Assembly: GCF_004375085.3 (NCBI RefSeq)
Contig: NZ_SNAQ03000004.1
Coordinates: 62,001-126,000, forward strand
Reading direction: 5' to 3'
DNA length: 64,000 nucleotides
From: Lewinella sp. W8
GTDB lineage: Bacteria > Bacteroidota > Bacteroidia > Chitinophagales > Saprospiraceae
In this document: positions 16,784-25,707 of the stretch, piece after piece
Layout of the letters: every line of letters starts with the position of its first letter
How positions within the stretch are numbered: the first letter of the stretch is position 1
Program-made: the position numbers and the translations under genes
Notes under the pieces: generated by a model
What the model saw: the letters and a program-made list of their open reading frames with translations, nothing else
What the model was told of the DNA's origin: nothing
The model's database searches: none

Positions 16784-18145
16784 TTATACGTTGGAGGGAC
16801 TAACGATTTCGGGGTTTTCGATCCGCTTCGTGATCAGCTCGTCGCGCTGCTTGGCCATGGCGGCCGTGCGCTTTACGCGCCGCTTGACGTTGGCCTGGTA
16901 GACGTAGTGGTCGATCAGCGGAGCGAAAGTGTTCATGAGCAGGATGGAAAGCATCCAGCCCTCGGGGTAAGCCGGGTTAAGCACCCGGATAATGATTCCG
17001 ATGAAGGCGATCAGGAAACCGTAGATCCACTTTCCGGTCGGCGTATCGGCGCTGGAAACCGGGTCGGTGGCCATGAAGGTGATCGCAAACAGGAAGCTAC
17101 CCATGATCATCTGCCGCAACGGGTGGATGGCCATGAACTGGAAAATTCCGGGAGTGTCGTCCGTCAGTACCGGCGGCGCGATGGCGTTCAGCATCAGGGC
17201 GCCGACCATGAAGCCGATGAGTCCACCCACGATGACGCGGTAGTCGGCAATGCGGGTGACCATCAGGAAGATCATCCCGATGATGATCAGGGGAGCGCTG
17301 GATTCGCCGATGGAACCGGGGATGTTACCCCAGAAAATCTGGCTCTCGGTGTAGTACTGGGTGACGGCGTCCCAGCCGCCCTTGGCCGCCAGGCCGAGGG
17401 GCGTGGCGCCCGTCCATCCGTCGGCAACGGCCATGCCGCCTTCCCCGAAGGTGCTCCAGCCGAGGCCGGAGAAGATCCAGTCAAAGAAGCCGTGGGCCCA
17501 ACCGTAGGTAGCACCGTAGAATTCCGTTCCTTCCTTCACGATTCCCGCTACCCATACCTCGTCACCGGAGATGGTGGTCGGGTAAGCGAAGAAGATGAAG
17601 ACCCGCGCCAGCAGGGCGACGTTCCAGATGTTCATCCCCGTTCCACCGAAGGCTTCCTTACCCAGGACTACGGCAAAGATGATGCTTACCGCCAGCCAGA
17701 CCAGGGGAATATCGGGGGGCATGATCAGGGGGATCAGGGCACCGGAAACGAGGAAGCCTTCCTCGACCGAGTGGCCCTTGCGGGCCGCGTAGATGAATTC
17801 AATGCCCAGACCAACGACGTGGGTAACCACGAAGATGGGCAGGATCTGAATCAGACCGTAGATGATCTTGAGGTGAAAGCCTTCCAGAAAACCGTTGTAC
17901 TGCCCCAGCGCGACAAAGTGCTGGTGGCCGATGTTCCAGGTGCCGAAAACGTAGAGGAGCTGCAGCGCCAGTACAACGTGTACCATGAGCCGCTTGAGGT
18001 CCATCCCGTCCGTGATGTGCACACCTCCTTTGGTTACCGTATCGGGTTGGAAGAGGAAGGTGTAGAAAGCGTCGTAGGTCGTGTGGGCCAGCTTGTTGCT
18101 GTGGTCCGGTTCGAACTTTTTGACGAAATCGTGTAGTGCTTTCAT
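16784..18145 (-). CDS. nqrB: Na+-translocating NADH:quinone reductase subunit B
   Basis: A 453-residue membrane subunit with about ten helices that forms the sodium channel and carries riboflavin and a covalent FMN. The FMN attachment site is in DGWTGATPLGLAA (the threonine of GATPL). Other family segments are GFLVSGALIPLIMPP, FGGTGMNIWNVALLARVF and FMATDPVSSADTPTGKWIYG. The N-terminus MKALHDFVKKFEPDH is cytoplasmic. It lies 53 bp after nqrA. Length is somewhat above the usual 410-415, mostly in loops before the FMN site. Confidence 0.97.
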   Translation of the reverse strand: MKALHDFVKKFEPDHSNKLAHTTYDAFYTFLFQPDTVTKGGVHITDGMDLKRLMVHVVLALQLLYVFGTWNIGHQHFVALGQYNGFLEGFHLKIIYGLIQILPIFVVTHVVGLGIEFIYAARKGHSVEEGFLVSGALIPLIMPPDIPLVWLAVSIIFAVVLGKEAFGGTGMNIWNVALLARVFIFFAYPTTISGDEVWVAGIVKEGTEFYGATYGWAHGFFDWIFSGLGWSTFGEGGMAVADGWTGATPLGLAAKGGWDAVTQYYTESQIFWGNIPGSIGESSAPLIIIGMIFLMVTRIADYRVIVGGLIGFMVGALMLNAIAPPVLTDDTPGIFQFMAIHPLRQMIMGSFLFAITFMATDPVSSADTPTGKWIYGFLIAFIGIIIRVLNPAYPEGWMLSILLMNTFAPLIDHYVYQANVKRRVKRTAAMAKQRDELITKRIENPEIVSPSNV

Positions 18146-18198
18146 ATTGCTATTCTAGCTGAAGCTTCCGGGAAGCGGAAGCTGGTTCTTTAGATAGT

Positions 18199-19818
18199 TT
18201 ACCCCTGCTCGCGCATGGTGTTAAGTCCCTCGCGGAGGATTTGCTGAAGCGGTTGCTTGGACACGCAGGCGAATTCCGCCAGCGCTACGTCCTCTTCTAC
18301 CAGTTCGTAGATACCGAGTCCCTCCATGCTTTCAAAGTCGTTGACCATGATGGACTTCATCAGCTGCTGGGTGTAAATGTCCATGGGCATCACCTGCTCG
18401 TAGTCGTTGTTGACCACGAAGGCACGCTTCTCCCCGTGGGTATTGGTCGTGGCCTCGAACTTGCTCAGGGTCGGGATGGTGGGAGAGATGGAAGCCCGGG
18501 GCTTCAGGGGCAGGAGCCAGCCGAAAATTTCGGCTTCGTTGCCTTCTTCCAGCACCGTCACCTGGCTCCGGTAGAATTCCAGGAAGCCTTCACTACCCTT
18601 CTGGGTGCCGGTGAGGACGTCCCCGCTCAGGATGCGAACGTTGTCCGTCAGGCTGTCGTCCTGCAGCAGTTCCCCCAGGTTGGCACCGGCGTGGGTGCGC
18701 ACGTGGCGGGGCTGGCTGAGGGGCGCGCCGCTGAGGGCGATCACCCGCTCGGTGGAGTACCGACCGTTCTTGAAGAGTTCCCCCAGGAGGAGGACACCGT
18801 TGACGTCCACGGTCCAGACCGTGTTTTCACCGGGTCCGGCGGGGTGAATGTGGTGAATCTGTACGCCGACGTTCCCGGCGGGGTGGGCGCCACGGAAGTA
18901 GCGCTTTTCGGCGTTGGCCACGGCGGAGAAGGCCGTGGGGGCGGGCTCACGGCCGTCAAGGCCGAGGTACACCAGACCGTCCGTCAGGCGGTTCAGAACG
19001 TCGATACCGGTCTGGAATTCTTCCTCGCGGCCGGCGATGGACAGCTTCAGGTCGGCGGCCAGGGGCGCCGTGCTGAAGGTAGAGACGAAAATATCGCGGG
19101 GTACAACGTCGGGATCGGCCACCACGTTGTAGGGACGCTGACGGAATACCGGCCAGGCGCCGCTGTCCAGGAGGAAGTCGACCAGGTCCGCGCGGCTGGC
19201 GTCGGCGGCGGGCAGGTCGTACTTGCGACTGGTCTGCTCCTTGTCGGCCAGGATAACCACCTCGGCGATGGAGCGCTTGAGGCCGCGGTTGATCGCAATG
19301 ACCTCGCCACTCACGGGAGCCGCAAACTTGATGCGGTTCAGTTTCTTGTCGAAGAAGATGACGTCTCCGGCCTTCACCGCATCACCAACCTCTACTTCCA
19401 TCTTGGGGATGGGCATGAGGCCGTAGTAGTCGGGTGGGTTCACCGCAAAGCGCGTCACGTTGAGCGTGTCATCCACGGATCCGGCGGGCTCGCCTTCCAG
19501 GGGGATGTCGTAGCCCTTCTTCAGGGTAACGACGTGCTCGTTCTCCAGGTAGTCGGCCTTTTTGGCGGAAAACAAATCGCTGAGACGGGGGAAAAGTCCC
19601 ATGTTGGTTTCATCCGTATCGATGCCTTTAGCCTTTGACTCAATCACCATGAAGTTGTCCGCTACGCTGACAATCATGAAGAAAAAGATCAAAAGGGCAA
19701 GAGCAGTGATACCGTAGAACACCAGGTTGCTACCACCGACGTCAGCTTGTGATTGAAGCGTAATGGCGGCCAGCATCAGCAAGGACAGGAGGCCTGCCGG
19801 TCTTTGGAAAGATTTCAT
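18199..19818 (-). CDS. nqrA: Na+-translocating NADH:quinone reductase subunit A with N-terminal membrane anchor
   Basis: 539 residues. From about residue 95 (HVVTLKKGYDIPLEGEP) to the end it is a full-length NqrA of about 445 residues, normally a soluble cytoplasmic subunit. It is preceded by 94 additional residues: a signal-peptide-like stretch (about 8-24), a strong membrane helix (about 32-54, VFYGITALALLIFFFMIVSV) and a hydrophilic linker. An internal ATG at 19602 could give a 467-residue form, but the only clear promoter lies upstream of 19818 and the extension is well-formed coding sequence. So the subunit is probably tethered to the membrane. It is the first gene of the operon. Confidence 0.95.
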   Translation of the reverse strand: MKSFQRPAGLLSLLMLAAITLQSQADVGGSNLVFYGITALALLIFFFMIVSVADNFMVIESKAKGIDTDETNMGLFPRLSDLFSAKKADYLENEHVVTLKKGYDIPLEGEPAGSVDDTLNVTRFAVNPPDYYGLMPIPKMEVEVGDAVKAGDVIFFDKKLNRIKFAAPVSGEVIAINRGLKRSIAEVVILADKEQTSRKYDLPAADASRADLVDFLLDSGAWPVFRQRPYNVVADPDVVPRDIFVSTFSTAPLAADLKLSIAGREEEFQTGIDVLNRLTDGLVYLGLDGREPAPTAFSAVANAEKRYFRGAHPAGNVGVQIHHIHPAGPGENTVWTVDVNGVLLLGELFKNGRYSTERVIALSGAPLSQPRHVRTHAGANLGELLQDDSLTDNVRILSGDVLTGTQKGSEGFLEFYRSQVTVLEEGNEAEIFGWLLPLKPRASISPTIPTLSKFEATTNTHGEKRAFVVNNDYEQVMPMDIYTQQLMKSIMVNDFESMEGLGIYELVEEDVALAEFACVSKQPLQQILREGLNTMREQG

Positions 19819-19916
19819 ACGCGGGCTTGCGTTATCAACATTGAGGTTGACCTTCTAAAGGTCGAAAAACGTACTGAGGTTCACAGCCGTCAGGATGTGG
19901 TCTCAGAATAATGCCG

Positions 19917-19947
19917 CAAAATTACGGAAATTAAATAATCAACCCAA
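19917..19947 (-). promoter_or_regulatory. Bacteroidota-type promoter of nqrA
   Basis: On the minus strand TTG (19945-19947), 20 nt, then TAATTTTG (19917-19924), matching the TTG/TAnnTTTG consensus of the primary Bacteroidota sigma factor. The start site would be about 90 nt before the nqrA ATG, giving a moderately long leader. Spacing is the same as for recA. Confidence 0.65.
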
Positions 19948-19992
19948 GGAAGATAAGGATAGATAAAGCTCAGGATTTTATTTAGACCGATT

Positions 19993-21486
19993 CTAATTTA
20001 ACGCGGCCTCACGGGCCTTCGTTAGTTTGACCAGCTTGCAGGCTCCCGATTGGTAAATCTCCTTCACTTCAAAGCGGTCAAAAAGGTATTCCCAGGTTTC
20101 TGAAGAACAAATAACTACCCTTTCATCCACCTTAAACACACCTGCTTCCCGGGTAGTAGCGACTACCGGCGGACTCAGACTTTTGATGGATTTAATGGCG
20201 ATTTCATTCCCGGCGGTCTCCGCGTAGAAGCGGGCGTTGGGGTTGTAGTTCCTGATGGATATCGTAAAGGGCGGCTCAACCATTGGGTCTCGGATGAAAT
20301 CTCTGAAGGGAGCTTTTCGCAAGGGGGTTTCAACGTGTTCCCGAGGGTCCAGTACCCGATCAATGATCAGTACCATTGGAAAAATCAGGAATCCCGCCAG
20401 AAAAGTTACTGTCACCACTCGTCCGGATGCTCCTTTAAAATGCCGGCGAATCATCTGAGCAACTTCAAAAAGCAACATCCCGACCAAAAGACTGAAGAAG
20501 GGTAAGGTTGGCCCCTGGTACCAGTATAGTTTGGTGGCAGCTACCGACACCACCAGAAGGGAAACTACACCCGCCAAAGCGGACAACAAAGTCACCTCTC
20601 GCAATTTTTTGGTGAATAACCCGATTGCGATGGCGGGAAGAAGCAATGGATACAGATGACCCGCAGCCCGATCAAACAGTAAGCTCTGAAAATAAAAATA
20701 CCACGGTTGTTGGTGCCCCTCCGTCGCCTCTGAGAAACGCCCCCCGAGTTCGTTGCCCCGCACCAGTTCGAAGTAACCCTGGTCAATGTTATTTCGCATG
20801 AAGTAGTAGGACAGCACCCCGAGGATGGCCAGGCCAAAGCCCAGGTAGACCCACGGCCGCAGGAGCTGCTGGCGCCCTTCCGGCAGGAGGAGCATCCATA
20901 GTCCGATGGCGGGCAAGACGAAGCCCCCGGCGACGCCCTTGGTCCACCCCGCCAGCAACACGCCCAGGGCCGCCACGCCCAGCCAGCGGAGGTCGTTGGT
21001 TTTGATCCAGCGGTAGCTACCCATAACCTGTAAAAACAGGAAGAGCAGCAGCAGGGCGTCGAAGTCGCCGGACCGGGCACCGTGGTTACCCATGAACTGC
21101 CAGTTACTGAGCAGCACCAGCGAAGCCAGGGCACCGATGTAGGGGCTGCCCCAGTCGCGGGCGGTCCACCAGATCATGAGTACACACAAACTCAGTGTAG
21201 CCAGCGCGGCGGGCAGGCGAACCGGCAATTCGCCCGGTCCCAGAATTTTTATCCAGAAGGCCTGGCACCAGACCAGGAGGGGGGGCTTGGTGCCCCAGTG
21301 GTCGGGTTCGCCGGCGTAGGTCGGCACCAGCAGGTGGCTTTCTCCCCGCGCCATTTCCAGGGCGTTTACGCCCCGGCGCGCCTCGTCATAGATTTCCAGC
21401 TGATGATCGTCCAGGTGGGCAAAAAGCACGAACCCGGCGTAGGCCAGCGTGAGGATGAGCAGCGTTTTCTGGAGGCTGATAGCCAT
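19993..21486 (-). CDS. Membrane glycosyltransferase, GT39/ArnT-like
   Basis: 497 residues with about 11-12 membrane helices, of the dolichyl-phosphate-mannose transferase/ArnT superfamily. The first periplasmic loop holds the catalytic acid pair in IYDEARRGVNALEM and the motif HWGTKPPLLVWCQA, both diagnostic. The C-terminal 110 residues form a soluble periplasmic domain. It probably transfers a sugar from a polyprenyl-phosphate donor to a lipid or protein on the outer face of the inner membrane. It starts 12 bp after the HD gene stop; the two are probably co-transcribed. Donor and acceptor cannot be told from the sequence. Confidence 0.88.
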   Translation of the reverse strand: MAISLQKTLLILTLAYAGFVLFAHLDDHQLEIYDEARRGVNALEMARGESHLLVPTYAGEPDHWGTKPPLLVWCQAFWIKILGPGELPVRLPAALATLSLCVLMIWWTARDWGSPYIGALASLVLLSNWQFMGNHGARSGDFDALLLLFLFLQVMGSYRWIKTNDLRWLGVAALGVLLAGWTKGVAGGFVLPAIGLWMLLLPEGRQQLLRPWVYLGFGLAILGVLSYYFMRNNIDQGYFELVRGNELGGRFSEATEGHQQPWYFYFQSLLFDRAAGHLYPLLLPAIAIGLFTKKLREVTLLSALAGVVSLLVVSVAATKLYWYQGPTLPFFSLLVGMLLFEVAQMIRRHFKGASGRVVTVTFLAGFLIFPMVLIIDRVLDPREHVETPLRKAPFRDFIRDPMVEPPFTISIRNYNPNARFYAETAGNEIAIKSIKSLSPPVVATTREAGVFKVDERVVICSSETWEYLFDRFEVKEIYQSGACKLVKLTKAREAALN

Positions 21487-21498
21487 GCCGTAAAGATA

Positions 21499-22089
21499 TC
21501 AATTGCACCAGGACTGGCGGTCGGCAATCTCCACAATCTCAATGTCGGTCATCGTTTTTTCGAACCAGTTGAGGGGAGCCGGGTTTTTGTCTCCCGTGCA
21601 GGTATCGCACTTAAAGAAGAGGTAGTACAGCTGCCAGTAGTCCCCCATCCGCCGGCGCAGCTCGTTCAGCCGTTCCGCGCTTTCCTGCGGCCGGTCGTAC
21701 AAATGCGCCAGTCGCCAACAGTAATAGGCTTCGTCGTGTAGTTCCACGAGGTTGAGTAGCCACTCATCGTCCAGGTAGCGTTCCAGAAATTTCCGGGCGT
21801 AGACGGCGTGGTGCTTGGTCCAGTCCCGGGGGTTGCCCTTGTCTTCAATGTGCTTAAAGGTGTCGTGCACCCAGCTTACGATCCGGAGGTGGCGGCGCTC
21901 GTCGCAGGAAATGTCCATGCGGTCAATGTTTTCGTTGACCTCCAGGATGTGCCGCCAGATCGTTCCCTCCGGATGCCCGTAGCGGGGCAATCCCCACACC
22001 AGCCCACGACAAAATTCCTCATCCTCCAGGAAAGCGGCTTCCAGGGGAGTCTCCGGTTGCAGAATGTCGTGTAAGTCTTGGGGGGTCAA
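21499..22089 (-). CDS. HD-domain metal-dependent phosphohydrolase-like protein
   Basis: 196 residues with an HD-type helical domain: the first histidine in EGTIWRHILEVNEN (about H47), the HD pair in RIVSWVHDTFKH (about 75-76), and later histidines in TKHHAVYARKFL and LVELHDEAYYCW. This order fits a binuclear metal site, as in nucleotidases and phosphodiesterases. The C-terminus has CDTC, a possible extra metal pair. It is the first gene of a two-gene unit with the GT39-like gene. The substrate is unknown. Confidence 0.8.
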   Translation of the reverse strand: MTPQDLHDILQPETPLEAAFLEDEEFCRGLVWGLPRYGHPEGTIWRHILEVNENIDRMDISCDERRHLRIVSWVHDTFKHIEDKGNPRDWTKHHAVYARKFLERYLDDEWLLNLVELHDEAYYCWRLAHLYDRPQESAERLNELRRRMGDYWQLYYLFFKCDTCTGDKNPAPLNWFEKTMTDIEIVEIADRQSWCN

Positions 22090-22441
22090 TGCTCCGGTAT
22101 ATCAGGGAATCAGTGATCAGGATAACGTACGGGATCGGCAGCCGCTGCTGCCGCTTGCCGGGTGGTAAACGCTGACAAAATTACGTTAGTTGTGCAAAAT
22201 ACCGTCACCGGGCCGCAATCGAGGTCATTATTACGGTGGCTAATGGGGACGAAAGCGAACGGATGGTTCGCGGTAAGGTAGCCCGGGAATGGGGTGCTTT
22301 CTTCTGCGCCGGACCGGAACCTCATTATCCCTCCTGCCATCCGGATACAACCCCGTTACGATTGTCACGTTGTTCATATGTTGCAGCGGTTGCTGGTTGC
22401 TTCCGCACAACGGAAGTTCGCCCGACCGCATCCTTATTATA

Positions 22442-23596
22442 ATGTCTATGCAGCCATTTTATCGCTTACTGCTTGCGGCCCTGCTCGGTGGCCTGCTGGC
22501 CGCCGGAGCCACCGTCCTGCTGCTGGAGCAGCGGCTCGGCGGGGCCATCGGCCTCCTGCCGGACGATGCTCCCCGCCCAAAACTGGTTAACCTGGCTCCC
22601 GGAGCGGGACAGCTCCGGCATTACCCGGAACCCGTGGACCTGCGCTCCGCCGCCCGTCTGGCCACCAAAACCGTCGTCCACATTACGGCCCGGGCGGACG
22701 GTGACGGTCGGGAAACGGTCAAGGCCCTCTTCGGTCGCCAACGGCGGGATGCGGACCTCTCCGGCGGGGAAGGCTCCGGCGTCATTTACACCTCCAACGG
22801 GTACATCGTGACCAATTACCACGTCGTTGCCGGGGCCAACCAGATCACCGTGACCACCACCGACCGGCGGCGGTACCCCGCCAGCCTGATCGGCGAAGAC
22901 CCCAAATCCGACCTGGCCGTCCTCAAGATTGAAGGAGACAACTTCCCCTATTTACCCCTGGCGGACAGCGACGCCGTTGAACCCGGGGCCTGGGTACTGG
23001 CCGTCGGCAACCCCCTCGGCCTGACCAGCACGGTAACGGCGGGCATCATCAGCGCCAAGGGGCGCAACCTGAGTCTGCTACCCGACCTGGACGCCATCGA
23101 AAGTTTCCTGCAAACGGATGCGGCCGTCAACCCCGGTAATTCCGGCGGCCCGCTGGTGACCGCCGAGGGAAAACTCGTCGGTATCAATACCGCCATCGCT
23201 TCCCAGACCGGACGCTTCCAGGGCTACAGCTTCGCCATTCCGGTGAACCTCGTGCAACGGATCGCCGACGACATCATCGAATTTGGCGCCTACCGCCGGG
23301 CCTACCTCGGCGTGGAAATTTCCACCCTCACTCCGGCCGACATTCGCCGGATGCGCCTCAAAAACCAGACGCAGGGCGTACTGATCGATGCTATCTTTGC
23401 GGGCGGCTCCGCCGAAGCCGCCGGACTACAGGTCGGCGACCTGGTCGTTAAAGTAGACGACCGTCAGGTCAATGATTTACCCGAAATGACCGAGATTATC
23501 GGTCTGGCAAAAGTTGGGGATCAGTTAAAGGTGACGGTCATCCGGGACAATACCCCCCGGGAGATCGTTGTCACGATGCTTCCTTTCCAAGAATAA
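22442..23596 (+). CDS. DegP/HtrA-like S1C serine protease
   Basis: A 384-residue periplasmic protease with an N-terminal signal anchor (residues 8-28), a trypsin-like domain with the triad H127 (TNYHVVAG), D157 (KSDLAVLKI) and S234 (NPGNSGGPL), and a single PDZ domain (about 285-380, with YLGVEI and [16 protein letters not shown]). One PDZ makes it more like DegS or Bacteroidota HtrA than two-PDZ DegP. The open frame reaches back to 22289, but residues before 22442 lack a signal sequence and look non-coding. lptB follows after 10 bp, so envelope quality control and lipopolysaccharide export may be co-expressed. Confidence 0.92.
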   Translation: MSMQPFYRLLLAALLGGLLAAGATVLLLEQRLGGAIGLLPDDAPRPKLVNLAPGAGQLRHYPEPVDLRSAARLATKTVVHITARADGDGRETVKALFGRQRRDADLSGGEGSGVIYTSNGYIVTNYHVVAGANQITVTTTDRRRYPASLIGEDPKSDLAVLKIEGDNFPYLPLADSDAVEPGAWVLAVGNPLGLTSTVTAGIISAKGRNLSLLPDLDAIESFLQTDAAVNPGNSGGPLVTAEGKLVGINTAIASQTGRFQGYSFAIPVNLVQRIADDIIEFGAYRRAYLGVEISTLTPADIRRMRLKNQTQGVLIDAIFAGGSAEAAGLQVGDLVVKVDDRQVNDLPEMTEIIGLAKVGDQLKVTVIRDNTPREIVVTMLPFQE

Positions 23597-23606
23597 ACCA
23601 TCCACC

Positions 23607-24347
23607 ATGCGCCTCCGCAGCGAAGAGCTCATCAAAAAATACGGTAGTCGAACGGTAGTCAAGGGCGTCTCCCTGCACGTAGACCGGGGAGAGATCGTCG
23701 GACTGCTCGGCCCCAACGGGGCCGGAAAAACCACCACCTTCTACATGACGGTAGGCTTCATCAAGCCCAACGAAGGACAGGTTTTTCTGGACAACGAAGA
23801 CATCACCCAACTGCCGATGTACAAACGGGCGCAGCTCGGCATCGGCTACCTGCCCCAGGAAGCTTCCGTATTCCGCAAATTGAGCGTCGAGGATAACATC
23901 TCCGCGGTGCTCGAAATGACCGACCTCTCCAAAGCCGAACAGCGAGATAAGCTCGAAAGCCTCATCGATGAATTCAGCCTGCACAAGGTGCGCAAAAGTC
24001 ACGGCGACACCCTCTCCGGCGGGGAACGCCGGCGGACGGAAATCGCCCGGGCCCTCGCCACGGACCCCAAATTCATCCTGCTCGACGAACCCTTCGCGGG
24101 CATCGACCCCATTGCGGTGGAGGACATCCAGTACATTGTGGCCAAACTCAAAACCAAGAACATCGGCATCCTGATCACGGACCACAACGTACAGGAAACC
24201 CTCTCCATCACCGACCGGGCCTACCTGATGTTCGAGGGCAACATCCTCAAGGCGGGCACCGCCGAAGAACTCGCCGCCGACGAGATGGTCCGAAAAGTAT
24301 ACCTGGGCAAAAACTTCGAGCTACGGCGGAAGGTGATTGAGCTGTAG
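23607..24347 (+). CDS. lptB: Lipopolysaccharide export ABC transporter ATPase LptB
   Basis: A 246-residue ABC ATPase which powers extraction of LPS from the inner membrane with LptF, LptG and LptC. Walker A is [11 protein letters not shown], the Q-loop [17 protein letters not shown] is typical of LptB, the signature is LSGGERRR, Walker [13 protein letters not shown], and the H-loop is ITDHNV. The ATG at 23607 is chosen over 23568 because the protein then begins [15 protein letters not shown] like its relatives, 10 bp after the protease stop. The other lpt genes are not in the window. Confidence 0.95.
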   Translation: MRLRSEELIKKYGSRTVVKGVSLHVDRGEIVGLLGPNGAGKTTTFYMTVGFIKPNEGQVFLDNEDITQLPMYKRAQLGIGYLPQEASVFRKLSVEDNISAVLEMTDLSKAEQRDKLESLIDEFSLHKVRKSHGDTLSGGERRRTEIARALATDPKFILLDEPFAGIDPIAVEDIQYIVAKLKTKNIGILITDHNVQETLSITDRAYLMFEGNILKAGTAEELAADEMVRKVYLGKNFELRRKVIEL

Positions 24348-24356
24348 CGGGGCAAC

Positions 24357-24477
24357 GGCCCCGAGTTTCGTAACCCTCGTCGGGATCGCTAATTATTAAA
24401 AGAATGCAGCGGCCCCGAGTTCCGTTCAGCTCGTCGGGATCGTTGATTTTTAAGAAAATGCAACGACGTGCGGGTGC
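24357..24477 (-). repeat. GATCCCGACGAG hairpin element, tandem copy pair 3
   Basis: Two head-to-tail units: GGCCCCGAG...CTCGTCGGGATC followed by an AT-rich segment and GAATGCAGC (24358-24410), then the same with GTTGATTTTTAAG and AAATGCAACG and the GTGCGGGTGC end (24411-24477). They start 10 bp after the lptB stop and may act as its terminator, although no strong T-run follows. GA/TT word runs fill 24478-24530. Confidence 0.75.
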
Positions 24478-24535
24478 AATGATTAAGGACGGAAGGAGAG
24501 AATGATTGAAGGATTGAATATTTCGGTCAGGAAAA

Positions 24536-24560
24536 GGCTTGCTCCCGCAAGCCGGTCGTC
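24536..24560 (-). repeat. GGCTTGC/GCAAGCC hairpin repeat
   Basis: GGCTTGC-TCCC-GCAAGCC then GGTCGTC. The complement of the sequence at 4127-4150 apart from one loop base. Confidence 0.6.
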
Positions 24561-24590
24561 GGGTAGAATCCAGGATAAAGGGCTGTGACT

Positions 24591-24730
24591 GAGGCTGAGG
24601 AAAAATAATCGGATGGTGGAAAATTGGGGTAAGAAAAGGACCCTTTGTTTCCAGAAAAATACGTTCATCGGATGCCTCCCGAGCGCAGCGAGGGGTCATC
24701 CGATGCATCGATTCAGTGGAGAGGATTAGG
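24591..24730 (+). repeat. 140-bp duplicated block, left copy
   Basis: From GAGGCTGAGGAAAAATAATC through GGACCCTTTGTTTCCAGAAA to GTGGAGAGGATTAGG. It includes the hairpin CATCGGATG...CATCCGATG around CCTCCCGAGCGCAGCGAGGG. It matches 25469-25608 at about nine positions in ten, same orientation. Confidence 0.85.
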
Positions 24731-24744
24731 GAGGCTGAGGATTA

Positions 24745-24883
24745 GGTCGTCCGCCCAGGCGTGACGCAGGAGCTGACTGGTCGGCCGACCGGAATTGAGG
24801 TTTTCGTAAAGGACTCTGATGATTCCGTAGCGCCGAATCTATTCGGCAAAAAGATTGAGTCAACGGCTAAAGCCATCGCTACT
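24745..24883 (-). repeat. Composite two-part hairpin repeat, copy B
   Basis: The complement of this segment has the same order as 3931-4064: AGTAGCGATGGCTTTAGCC, hairpin GCCGAAT-AG-ATTCGGC, GGCGCTACGGAA, a spacer of about 32 bp, then GGTCGGCCGACC...CGCCTGGGCGGACGACC. The second part matches 25607-25652 with one mismatch but in inverted orientation. Confidence 0.8.
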
Positions 24884-25090
24884 GAAATGAACTGGTAATT
24901 AACCGTTCATGTACAGGGATTCGGAGCAGTTCGCGGTGTTCGACGGCTACGAAGAGCTCCAGTACTCTGACTCTTCCCTTCAATTTCCTAACCCGGGCGG
25001 CAGACTCCCCCCCACTCGTGCCTCGCATTTCGGCCGACGACCGTTTCAACCTCCGGTTCCTCTCGTTCTTCAAGTTAGGTTGGAAGCTCC

Positions 25091-25372
25091 TCACCAAACT
25101 GAAATCACGTCGGCGATTAATCCAAATACCAGTAATCCGAGGATGCGTAGATACCCGGCCCTAATACCTTCCTTTCCCAAGAAGACACGCAGGCCAACCC
25201 AAAACCCGAGAATGCCCACTGAAACGAGCAGGTAGAGTGCCCAGTCCGGGTACATGAAAACGTAGATCATGTCAGTGTAGTTATAGAAGTACCATAACTG
25301 AACATATTGCCACACCCAAAGGAGGGACAACAGCATCTGAAGGCCGCCATGTAGTTTAGGACTCAGGAGCAA
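25091..25372 (-). CDS. Hypothetical small membrane protein in repeat island
   Basis: A 93-residue open frame with three predicted membrane helices (LLSLLWVWQYVQLWYF, ALYLLVSVGILGFWVGLRVF and GYLRILGLLVFGLIADVISVW). The aromatic-rich, helical character is that of a real membrane protein, and a second ATG at 25336 would start at the first helix. It is the only credible gene in the 2-kb repeat island and its base composition is AT-richer than the window average. It may be an intact small gene or the remains of a longer one. No family recognised. Confidence 0.5.
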   Translation of the reverse strand: MLLSPKLHGGLQMLLSLLWVWQYVQLWYFYNYTDMIYVFMYPDWALYLLVSVGILGFWVGLRVFLGKEGIRAGYLRILGLLVFGLIADVISVW

Positions 25373-25468
25373 TGATTTCCTTTTTGGGCGCGGGGCGCAG
25401 GTGCAATGATTAAGGAGAGAATGATTGAAGGATTGAATATTTCAGTCATGCTGTCCAATTATTTTGGC

Positions 25469-25608
25469 GAGGCTGAGGAAAGATAATCGGGCGGTAGAAA
25501 GTTGGGGTAAGAAAAGGACCCTTTGTTTCCAGAAAAATGCGTTCATCGGATGCCTCCCGAGCGCAGCGAGGGGGCATCCGATGCATCGATTCAGTGGAGA
25601 AGATTAGG
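25469..25608 (+). repeat. 140-bp duplicated block, right copy
   Basis: Second copy of 24591-24730, with the hairpin now fully paired at its base (CATCGGATGCC with GGCATCCGATG). It leads straight into the palindrome GGTCGGCCGACC at 25607. Confidence 0.85.
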
Positions 25609-25652
25609 TCGGCCGACCAGTCAGCTCCTGCGTCACGCCTGGGCGGGCGACC
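25607..25652 (+). repeat. Composite repeat, second part only (copy C)
   Basis: GGTCGGCCGACC, then AGTCAGCTCCTGCGTCACG and CCTGGGCGGGCGACC. It equals the second part of copies A and B; the first part with the GCTTTAGCC hairpin is missing here. Confidence 0.8.
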
Positions 25653-25707
25653 GGAAATCTGTCCAGCGATTTCGTCGTAATCGCGCTCGTTCGTAAGGGT
25701 GATCCGT

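Noticed and set aside
22289-22441. N-terminal extension of the DegP-like protease
   Set aside because: The 51 extra residues have no signal sequence; the signal anchor begins just after the ATG at 22442.
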